Origin: Lachnospiraceae bacterium
GTDB taxonomy: Bacteria; Bacillota_A; Clostridia; Lachnospirales; Lachnospiraceae
Direction: 5' to 3'
NCBI GenBank assembly: GCA_024689605.1
Contig: JAILDD010000100.1
Span: 1 to 13,700, forward strand
Length of the DNA stretch: 13,700 bases
In this document: positions 9,701 to 13,700 of the stretch, one piece after another
How the letters are laid out: each line of letters opens with the position of its first letter
Position numbering within the stretch: position 1 is the stretch's first letter
Made by a program: the position numbers and the translations under genes
The notes under the pieces: generated by a model
What the model saw: only the letters and a program-made list of their open reading frames with translations
Database searches by the model: none
What the model was told of the DNA's origin: nothing

Positions 9701-9786
9701 CCAAACTCATCGGCGACGGTCATAAAGCTTTCCTTTATGACAGCCACCGCTTCCCGGTAATCTTTTTCTTCTATTTCACGTATCAT
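6718..9786 (-). CDS. GNAT acetyltransferase - transmembrane - clostripain-family (C11) cysteine peptidase fusion
   Basis: One uninterrupted frame of 1022 residues. Residues 1-157 are a GNAT fold: the acetyl-CoA motif is RHGRIGQ (93-99), followed by NQVLRKWYENQGF. An Ala-rich linker (160-195) leads to a highly basic stretch (196-240, TRAEKKAARKERKRR). A single membrane segment spans about 245-272, and the positive-inside rule places the GNAT domain in the cytoplasm and the rest outside. The C11 peptidase runs from WTICVYMIGADLEDFD (319 on) with catalytic H498 in LWDHGSG and C546 in FDACLM, then a beta-rich C-terminal part. A start at 9786 is preferred over ATGs further upstream because GAGGGGGAAC precedes it and the GNAT domain starts there. 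The substrate of either half is unknown. An internal ATG at 9294 could give the peptidase alone, but has only a weak ribosome binding site. Confidence 0.88.
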   Translation of the reverse strand: MIREIEEKDYREAVAVIKESFMTVADEFGITEENAPRYVAFATDEDKLKSWRDEQHRPMFGFFKDDKMVGYYNLCINGDECELGSLSVLPEYRHGRIGQQLLEDAVSRAKSLGCKTMKLSIVEENQVLRKWYENQGFIHEGTEKFDFFPFTCGYMKKDLSVGNEMASNVAASDVAATVAAGAVVQGAANQKVTKQRKPKLTRAEKKAARKERKRRWKETKKEDRRKLKEHYKDAPWFIRIPRLLAFPLLQVSIILTAVVIVLAIVGLCGYLGLEMYYTDLYDNRNEPVDREEILALSPIDEEGAEKIAAIPGVDPDDTWTICVYMIGADLEDFDENDLSLTTMLETSEERSVRNAEETDEIFGLLNQYSTELESKGLELPEFLYYPDPPSEAYSVYLTDDVIVAEMDGCASTDIYEMIDADTPDNISVVVQTGGATRWSNTFINPNKTQRFLIKEGRFEEIENLPLQRSTDPQTLADFIKYCDDNYKSDHMMLVLWDHGSGPFGYGSDSIYGGKCMSLKDIREALSMVYEPNMEDPAFDIIGFDACLMSNLEVTHALNGFASYYALSEETEPGEGWDYDGWLGAMKDDPSMSPAAVAQAVADSYTDHYMTQNVNIGEELFTSDVTFAVIDAAKAEELYDAYCALAERQLTDSAGDISVLAEIGRCCNKSTHVVGDSYNVFNLVDLGNYIEYMGDTYPEECAEIDRLMDETILYHRENGSLCDSEGLSVYIPGSIDSFAGLWYFLDYEYNICEDDNIRALYYYKMSGCLNDEMQEQLVELTDETPLILDVSDFYAFEKNEPVIADNTFSVPVSEELQKMIQGYSFMLASYDEDTENIVYYGEDEYMYLDGEGSICSEFDGEWVFMDGQPLCIEITSATYSVVEYRSRVLYEGQEAYLVFAYNRDTEDFSIKGIRLIPVDSDDGINFMVNTKSNIELQPGDEIVPLYYSTDAYGQTFDTEGDSIKYRVTMNIKMEGMPSGYYLGMATIYDQRGDSYNSAVIGYDISGGKIKECSIDEDFVGTDY

Positions 9787-9883
9787 ATCAGTTCCCCCTC
9801 TGTGTCTGATTATATAAATAAACATCCCACAAGATTTTATTCTATCATAGAGAACAACTTTGTCGTATAGTTTTTTATTACTC

Positions 9884-9918
9884 TTCCCACACCGATATCT
9901 CACCTGACGGTGTGGGGA
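9884..9918. other. Hairpin without T-tract (CCCACACCG / CGGTGTGGG)
   Basis: Perfect 9-bp arms at 9886-9894 and 9908-9916 with a 13-base loop, extendable by two pairs if one G is bulged. Neither strand has a T-run after the stem, so it is not a standard terminator. It borders the repeat cluster that begins at 9924. Confidence 0.6.
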
Positions 9919-9923
9919 ATTCC

Positions 9924-10022
9924 GTGCTCAAAATCTACCACTTAGGCACAGAATATACTGTCCAAGAAGCTTTATTGCCACAATATTTACCGTTTAGACA
10001 CTAAAAACAACCACTTGGGCAC
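9924..10022 (-). repeat. Cluster of degenerate 21-26-bp repeats, possible insertion-sequence end remnant
   Basis: Read on the minus strand, three direct copies start at 10022 (GTGCCCAAGTGGTTGTTTTT), 10001 (GTGTCTAAACGGTAAATATT) and 9949 (GTGCCTAAGTGGTAGATTTT). The first and third match at 17 of 21 positions, the second and third at 16 of 21. A weaker inverted copy (TGTCCAAG...) lies at 9959-9979 between the second and third. Multiple internal repeats of about this size are known at the ends of IS21-family elements. No transposase is present, so a remnant or a regulator-binding array are both possible. Confidence 0.5.
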
Positions 10023-10147
10023 GATTTATTGAAGTAGGGGCCTTGATTTTGATATCTTAAACTCATCAAGAACAGATATCCGACAGAAAAACGGCCGGAT
10101 GAAAACAGAAAAAACTACAAGACTATAAATGTAAGGAGGGTTACAAA

Positions 10148-10411
10148 ATGGGTATGGAAGAAAACACAAAAATCAATGACGAGATGATGGCTGAAGCAGC
10201 AGGCGGAGCCAATGCAGGCAGAGAGCCTATTGAAGGTGTGGTATTAAGCGCCTGGGAAGATCCCTTTCATGACAAGTGGCTTGTTGAGACCTCACCCAAT
10301 AACACAAGAATCGCAAGCTGTGACATTATCGGCGTGGAGCTTCCCGGAAAAAGAGTAAAAATCGCACTCGTAGCAATGGGGGCATTTAAAATCGTCGAGA
10401 TACTGGACTGA
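10148..10411 (+). CDS. Small double-glycine-leader protein 1 (putative C39-type exported peptide)
   Basis: An 87-residue protein. Residues 1-20 end in AEAAGG and fit a double-glycine leader: G at -1 and -2, A at -4, M at -7, I at -12, acidic residues between. Such leaders are cut by C39 peptidase domains of ABC exporters. The remaining 67 residues start ANAGREPIEG and are rich in predicted beta strands (GVVLSAW, KWLVET, GKRVKIALVAM, FKIVEIL), suggesting a compact small beta-barrel rather than a short bacteriocin. There is a single cysteine, C58. The ATG at 10148 follows AAGGAGGG by 7 bases; an in-frame ATG at 10154 is less well placed. It is followed after 105 bases by a second gene of the same type. 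No exporter, maturation enzyme or immunity protein is visible nearby, so the function is unknown. Confidence 0.8.
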   Translation: MGMEENTKINDEMMAEAAGGANAGREPIEGVVLSAWEDPFHDKWLVETSPNNTRIASCDIIGVELPGKRVKIALVAMGAFKIVEILD

Positions 10412-10516
10412 TGAGACAGACAATACGTAAAACGAAATTTACAATAACAAGATGAAACCGGTCTGTTATTGAGTAAAGAAGCAAAAACTATAACAAAAAA
10501 TGAGGAGGAAATCATT

Positions 10517-10840
10517 ATGGCAGAGAACAAAGAAATGAACGCAAAGTTGGCAGATGAGGAACTGGATCAGGCAGCAGGTGGAGCAAGCAAACCGAAAAAG
10601 AAATTTAAGGCAGGCGACATGGTGTACAGAAAAGGATACGAGCATTTGGGAGATAATGGCCGTGATCCGGCTCAGGTAGTGACTTATTCATATAGAAATA
10701 ATATGTGGCAGTACGAGATAACTTTTTTCCCTAGCCGTATTTGCGACGGCTATGCCGGACGTCAGCTTACATCAAGACAGCGCCAGATTAATCAGCAGTA
10801 TGGAACCTTTGTACCCGAGAAAGAACTCTACAAGGCATAA
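10517..10840 (+). CDS. Small double-glycine-leader protein 2 (putative C39-type exported peptide)
   Basis: A 107-residue protein. The leader is residues 1-22 (LADEELDQAAGG), fitting the double-glycine pattern closely: L at -12, E at -8, L at -7, A at -4. The 85-residue cargo begins with a basic tract (KPKKKFK), then KAGDMVYRKG, AQVVTYSY and WQYEITFF, which resembles an SH3-like beta unit, and ends in a Gln/Arg-rich tail. Its single cysteine is C76. The ATG at 10517 is chosen because GAGGAGG lies 9 bases upstream; the frame stays open to 10469 but that start has no ribosome binding site. It is paired with the preceding leader-peptide gene, and an intrinsic terminator follows 35 bases after the stop. 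The cargo is not recognised. Bacteriocin, signalling or surface roles are all possible. Confidence 0.82.
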   Translation: MAENKEMNAKLADEELDQAAGGASKPKKKFKAGDMVYRKGYEHLGDNGRDPAQVVTYSYRNNMWQYEITFFPSRICDGYAGRQLTSRQRQINQQYGTFVPEKELYKA

Positions 10841-10875
10841 AGCGGGTGCAGTCCCTTTGTACCAAAAGTCCAATT

Positions 10876-10910
10876 TCACCCTGTGCCGGAAGGCGCAGGG
10901 TGATTTATGT
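10876..10910 (+). terminator. Intrinsic terminator after the leader-peptide pair
   Basis: A 12-bp stem (10876-10887 with 10892-10903, one G-U pair) is closed by a GGAA tetraloop and followed by TTTATGT. The stem is strong and the T-tract is short. It separates the small genes from the tRNA promoter. Confidence 0.8.
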
Positions 10911-10950
10911 AACCCTGCAAAAAAAGTGCGAAAACTTTTCAAAAAAACTC

Positions 10951-10979
10951 TTGCATTACTCAAAACTATGTACTATAAT
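10951..10979 (+). promoter_or_regulatory. Sigma-A promoter of tRNA-Lys
   Basis: TTGCAT (10951-10956), a 17-base spacer, and a perfect TATAAT (10974-10979). Initiation near 10986 leaves about 27 bases of 5' leader before the mature tRNA end at 11013. Confidence 0.85.
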
Positions 10980-11012
10980 TTTCATTGTGCCTTTGATGAG
11001 GACATGCGGTAT

Positions 11013-11085
11013 GCACCGCTAGCTCAGTTGGTAGAGCACCTGACTCTTAATCAGGGTGTCCAGGGTTCGAGCCCCTGGCGGTGCA
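11013..11085 (+). tRNA. tRNA-Lys (anticodon CTT)
   Basis: A complete 73-base cloverleaf. The acceptor stem GCACCGC pairs with GCGGTGC (11078-11084) and the discriminator base is A. The D-arm is GCTC/GAGC. The anticodon stem CCTGA/TCAGG encloses CTCTTAA, giving anticodon CTT at 11046-11048. The T-arm is CAGGG/CCCTG around TTCGAGC. The 3' CCA is not encoded. It reads AAG codons. It stands alone with its own promoter and terminator-like hairpin. Confidence 0.97.
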
Positions 11086-11091
11086 CTAAAG

Positions 11092-11135
11092 CATCATTTT
11101 TGACGACATGGATCGTTGGGGATGGTGTTTTTTTT
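11092..11135 (+). terminator. Probable terminator of the tRNA unit
   Basis: Outer arms CATCAT (11092-11097) and ATGGTG (11122-11127) pair with one G-U wobble and enclose an inner ACGA/TCGT stem (11103-11106, 11113-11116). Eight Ts follow (11128-11135). The long T-run is the strongest element; the stem is interrupted by internal loops. Confidence 0.65.
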
Positions 11136-11238
11136 GTACCATATGAGTTGTACCTCACGAAAAACGGTAAAGTAACTGATCAGAACCTATCGATTCGTCC
11201 AACTATGTCAGTCCACAATGATTGAATGTTAAAATATT

Positions 11239-12171
11239 ATGGTTGATTCCCATGTGCATCTGCAAGAATTTATAAAACCCGAAGACCTGGCTGTCTATCT
11301 GAAGGAACTAGGCCGTCAGGACGTGACCGGACTTCTCTGTGTTTCCTATGATATAGAAAGTTCCCGAAAAGCTGTGGAGCTTTTAAAGGTATATGAGAAA
11401 ATAAGTGAAACCGCAAATGGAATAACCTTTGAAAATGGTTTTGTTTCAGATGATAATTACCCTTTTGATAATTTATCAGAGCCGCAAAAAGACAAATCCG
11501 CATCCCTGCATATCGCAGCCGGCATCCATCCACAGTACATAGCTGACGATCCGGACAGCCAGATTGCTGAGCTCCGAACCATTTTAAATGATAACAAAAA
11601 CATCTCAGCCATAGGCGAGATCGGCCTGGACTACCGTAAGGACATGCCGGACAGGGAACTGCAGAAGGCAATATTCAGAAAACAGCTGGAAATTAGCCTG
11701 GAATTCAGCCTGCCGGTATCCGTACATTCCGTATCTGCCTGCGAAGACACGCTGAAGATACTGCGGGCTTACCCAGGTGTGAAAGGCATAATGCATGGAT
11801 ACGCTTACAGTGCAGAGGCCGCGAAGGAATTTATAAAACTGGGCTTCAGGCTGGGCGTAGGCACTACGTTGCTGAAAACCGGGGCAAAGAAGCTGCCGGA
11901 GACAGTAAAATCCGTTCCGCAGGAATATCTGGTGACAGAGACCGACTTACCTTTCTCTTATACACCAACTATTGCATCAGCCCTCTCCCTCCCTATGCAC
12001 GTACAAAACGCGGGGTCTAACTCTTTATCACACAAAAAAAGCATCCCCGCCCTGAGCGACGGGAATGCTTTTGAATGCGAATATTTTACATTGGATACGT
12101 TAAGGGAAACAGCTGAGCTGCATACTAAGGTTCTTCGCGAGCTAGTAAATATAATACAGCTTATGTCCTAA
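11239..12171 (+). CDS. TatD-family metal-dependent hydrolase with atypical C-terminus
   Basis: TatD enzymes are two-metal TIM-barrel hydrolases, several with DNase activity. In this 310-residue protein the family ligands are visible: DSHVHL (H5, H7), AAGIHPQY (H97), AIGEIGLDY (E127), SVHSV (H163), IMHGYAYS (H186) and VTETDLPF (D236). After D236 the usual RGKRNEP-like segment is missing. Instead there are about 45 unfamiliar residues, encoded partly by a terminator-like hairpin (12034-12072), before an ordinary final helix (LDTLRETAELHTKVLREL). No ribosome binding site precedes the ATG at 11239; a TAA stop lies in frame at 11230, so no upstream start is possible and the message may be leaderless or poorly translated. 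It may be a divergent paralogue rather than the housekeeping tatD, so no symbol is given. It converges on the nuclease gene with a 36-base gap. Confidence 0.88.
   Translation: MVDSHVHLQEFIKPEDLAVYLKELGRQDVTGLLCVSYDIESSRKAVELLKVYEKISETANGITFENGFVSDDNYPFDNLSEPQKDKSASLHIAAGIHPQYIADDPDSQIAELRTILNDNKNISAIGEIGLDYRKDMPDRELQKAIFRKQLEISLEFSLPVSVHSVSACEDTLKILRAYPGVKGIMHGYAYSAEAAKEFIKLGFRLGVGTTLLKTGAKKLPETVKSVPQEYLVTETDLPFSYTPTIASALSLPMHVQNAGSNSLSHKKSIPALSDGNAFECEYFTLDTLRETAELHTKVLRELVNIIQLMS
12034..12072. other. Terminator-like hairpin inside the TatD-family gene
   Basis: AAAAGCAT (12037-12044) pairs with ATGCTTTT (12065-12072). After one mismatch, CCCG (12046-12049) pairs with CGGG (12060-12063), leaving a 10-base loop. 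A-runs on the left and T-runs on the right give it terminator features on both strands. It encodes about residues 267-278, within the atypical segment of the protein. Confidence 0.6.
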
Positions 12172-12207
12172 TTTCCATAGTAACATCTGCGACAGCTTAT
12201 ATACAGC

Positions 12208-13113
12208 TTAATCCGCAGAAACCAGCAGTTCCTTCTCCACTGCTTTCACCTGCTCCATGGGGTAGCCACAGAAATCTGCTATTTCTTTAACAGTCTTGCC
12301 GGAACGCAACATGCGCGAGATTGTCTCGTGATCAGCTTCTTCATGGCCTTCCTTGATACCTTCTTTGCGACCTTCCTTTATGCCCTCTTCGCGACCAGTC
12401 GCAAGTCCAATCTCAAGACCATCCTCATAGCCTTCATCCCTCGCATCCTGTATCACAACCCATTCTTTCATGTACTGAGTCCTCCAGATTTCGTTACTTC
12501 GTGCCTTTGTTACTGCAAAATCCAGTTTTTCTGTTAATTCATCACTTGTGTTACCGGTACCAATAAATTCGTACAAGTTCCTGATACCATCCGGAATATC
12601 CTCCCCCTCATATTTACAATTATAGAACACTTTTTCAGTTCCGTCATTAAGACATATCTCAGGATTTTCATCACATCTCTCACGAAACGTATATCTGCTC
12701 AAGCCCAGCTTAAACGGATCAAATGTGCAAATAAAAATCACCCTGCTCTCCGGAAGAAGCTTATAAGAAAACTTCTTATCCATAAAATCGATATCAATTG
12801 CGCCTTGATAAAATCTGCTCCTTTTAGGAAGCTGATGACTTTCGACCGATTTATGATTCAGATTTTCCATCTCAGCATCATAGATCCGGCCGTCGCTATC
12901 CTCATTATATACATCCAGACGGATAGGCTTTCCGTCAGATGTATACCTGAACTCACGCTGTGTCTGTACCTCTGTCAGTTCGCCCACCGGCTGCTGAAGC
13001 AGACACTCCAGAACCTCCCGGCAGAGTTCCTTATCCTCCATGATTTTGCCGAACATGAAATCGTCACTGAACTTAAGTTCCTCATAACTCTTTACTGTCT
13101 TTGTTTTACCCAT
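12208..13113 (-). CDS. Rpn/PDDEXK_2-family transposase-like nuclease
   Basis: This 301-residue protein belongs to the PD-(D/E)XK 'nuclease family transposase' group (Rpn-like, linked to recombination-promoting endonucleases), which is abundant in Lachnospiraceae. Visible features are the N-terminal KFSDDFMFGKIMED (14-27), the catalytic strand RLDVYNED with D67, YDAEMEN with E81 and E83 (many relatives have ExQ here), and RSRFYQGAIDID (98-109). Residues 228-256 form a tail with glycine at every fourth position (EGIKEGRKEGIKEG), typical of the family, then a short helix-turn-helix-like end (SGKTVKEIADFCGYP). The ATG at 13113 is chosen because AAAGGAGA lies 8 bases upstream; the frame is open to 13164 but without that support. 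A promoter at 13277-13305 leaves a leader of about 157 bases. It is not part of an evident operon. Confidence 0.9.
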   Translation of the reverse strand: MGKTKTVKSYEELKFSDDFMFGKIMEDKELCREVLECLLQQPVGELTEVQTQREFRYTSDGKPIRLDVYNEDSDGRIYDAEMENLNHKSVESHQLPKRSRFYQGAIDIDFMDKKFSYKLLPESRVIFICTFDPFKLGLSRYTFRERCDENPEICLNDGTEKVFYNCKYEGEDIPDGIRNLYEFIGTGNTSDELTEKLDFAVTKARSNEIWRTQYMKEWVVIQDARDEGYEDGLEIGLATGREEGIKEGRKEGIKEGHEEADHETISRMLRSGKTVKEIADFCGYPMEQVKAVEKELLVSAD

Positions 13114-13257
13114 ATTTTTCTCTCCTTTGCACAATTGCTGGCAGAGAAAAAGAGAGCAAATCAAACACCCTAAATCCCTGCCGGTTTTCTTGGAATCATA
13201 AGCAGGAATTTCAGAATTACAAGAATGAGCCGACGCTCGTTAGAATTTCATAAATAG

Positions 13258-13297
13258 AAAAACTGCTTATGCGTGGATTATATCATGCACAAGCAGT
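13258..13297 (-). terminator. Terminator-like hairpin after the right-edge gene
   Basis: ACTGCTTATGCGTG (13262-13275) pairs with CATGCACAAGCAGT (13284-13297), 14 positions with one mismatch and one G-U pair, around an 8-base loop. In the minus direction the stem runs into five Ts (13258-13262). It lies 36 bases after the stop at 13334, so it is probably that gene's terminator. Confidence 0.7.
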
Positions 13298-13305
13298 CCG
13301 TACAA
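13277..13305 (-). promoter_or_regulatory. Sigma-A promoter, probably for the Rpn-like nuclease, inside a hairpin
   Basis: On the minus strand, TTGTAC (13300-13305), a 17-base spacer and TATAAT (13277-13282), with a TGA extended -10. The -10 lies in the loop of the 14-bp hairpin at 13262-13297. A second, weaker candidate with TATGAT as -10 lies closer to the gene. The long leader has no recognised riboswitch. Confidence 0.6.
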
Positions 13306-13333
13306 TTTCAATTTCTAAAGAAGCTTTATATTT

Positions 13334-13700
13334 TCAGTCCTCTATAGCTCCGTCCCAGAAGTCTTCTGACACCAGATTACCTGTCACGGCATCAAACTTC
13401 ACATGGCTGAATTCGTTTACCGTAAAATCGTAAACAAGGCGGTCCCCTGCCGACTCATAGGATAACAGATAAAATCCGTAGACACCTTTATTATTGTAGT
13501 CATTCAGCTTATCCGAGTTCTTCTCCGCCTCCTCCTTAACTATGGGAAACAGTACCTCCGGGGAAATAACATTGGAAGTATCAAGATCTGCTACAGGCTG
13601 AGCATCAGATGCAAGTACTATATTAGGACTCGTTTTATCCCAATCCGTTGCATAGTACACATCAGAAACCACAGCCCCATTTATATACTGTCTCGCATAA
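13334..13700 (-). CDS. Unrecognised protein, C-terminal part (truncated by window edge)
   Basis: The frame is open to the right edge, with 121 codons visible before the stop at 13334. The internal GTG at 13672 is not needed as a start because the frame continues upstream of it. The visible part is acidic and probably alpha/beta. Near the end, YDFTVNEFSHVKFDAVTGNLVSE has the strand pattern of a PepSY-like unit (a value that 'feeds into' a V-D-A-x-T-G turn), which is common in secreted or membrane-anchored Firmicute proteins. That family suggestion is weak. No membrane segment or catalytic motif is visible in this portion. A terminator-like hairpin follows at 13258-13297. Confidence 0.75.
   Translation of the reverse strand, partial: YARQYINGAVVSDVYYATDWDKTSPNIVLASDAQPVADLDTSNVISPEVLFPIVKEEAEKNSDKLNDYNNKGVYGFYLLSYESAGDRLVYDFTVNEFSHVKFDAVTGNLVSEDFWDGAIED

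Larger units (their letters stand above)
9787..10147. other. 361-bp divergent intergenic region
   Basis: No credible gene lies here. It holds a hairpin at 9884-9918, a repeat cluster at 9924-10022, and the start regions of the flanking divergent genes. A TATAAT on the minus strand at 9809-9814 lacks a matching -35. On the plus strand no convincing promoter for the small leader-peptide genes could be assigned. An inverted CTTGAT/ATCAAG pair (10042-10047, 10065-10070) is the only notable structure near where such a promoter should be. Confidence 0.6.

Noticed and set aside
9787..9903. N-terminal extension of the GNAT-C11 protein by 39 residues to an ATG at 9903
   Set aside because: The ATG at 9786 has a GAGGGGG site and the GNAT domain starts there; the extension is unlike any GNAT N-terminus and runs into the intergenic hairpin.
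10442..10471. 8-bp inverted repeat between the two leader-peptide genes
   Set aside because: AT-rich stem with a 14-base loop and no T-run; too weak to call a terminator or attenuator.
10922..10939. AAAAGT/ACTTTT mini-hairpin upstream of the tRNA promoter
   Set aside because: Six AT-rich pairs around a six-base loop are expected by chance in such sequence, and the terminator at 10876 already explains the junction.
10752..11225. 157-residue plus-strand frame
   Set aside because: It overlaps the second leader-peptide gene, two regulatory sites and the whole tRNA-Lys gene.

Overview
The window looks like a chromosomal segment from a low-to-moderate-GC anaerobic Firmicute, most likely a Lachnospiraceae (Butyrivibrio/Roseburia-like) relative. 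The reasons are the style of the GlgB and GlgP proteins, a PD-(D/E)XK transposase-family (Rpn-like) nuclease with a glycine-every-fourth-residue tail, a clostripain-type (C11) peptidase, strong AGGAGG ribosome binding sites and near-consensus sigma-A promoters. This assignment is inference; no rRNA or marker gene is present.

Bases 1-6572 are a minus-strand block read right to left. It starts with a 1281-residue acidic, repeat-rich protein (TPR-like N-terminus, degenerate CbbX-like AAA+ C-terminus), followed by glgB (branching enzyme) and the N-terminal part of glgP (glycogen phosphorylase), which runs off the left edge. GlgB and GlgP build and degrade glycogen. The large protein shares their strand and has no terminator between it and glgB, but its role is unknown. 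A near-consensus promoter for glgP sits inside a perfect 14-bp hairpin just after glgB.

Bases 6718-9786 (minus) encode one continuous protein joining a cytoplasmic GNAT acetyltransferase domain, a basic linker, one membrane segment and an extracytoplasmic C11 cysteine peptidase. It ends at a strong intrinsic terminator. The large-protein promoter overlaps that terminator's T-run.

Bases 9787-10147 form a gene-free divergent region. It contains a hairpin without a T-tract and a cluster of about 21-26-bp repeats resembling the multi-repeat ends of some insertion sequences. Immediately downstream lie two small plus-strand genes (10148-10411 and 10517-10840). Each encodes a double-glycine leader followed by a 67- or 85-residue cargo with a single cysteine. 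No transporter or modifying enzyme for them is in the window. An intrinsic terminator follows.

Bases 10951-11135 are a complete tRNA-Lys(CTT) unit: promoter, tRNA and terminator-like hairpin. Next come a TatD-family metal hydrolase with an atypical C-terminus (plus), a convergent Rpn/PDDEXK_2-family nuclease (minus) and the 3' end of an unrecognised gene (minus) at the right edge. The nuclease promoter lies inside the hairpin that terminates the preceding gene, the same geometry as at glgB/glgP.

The most interesting items are the two promoter-in-terminator composites, the TPR plus pseudo-AAA protein with a 22-residue repeat kept identical by synonymous changes only, the GNAT-C11 fusion, and the double-glycine-leader gene pair next to the repeat cluster.
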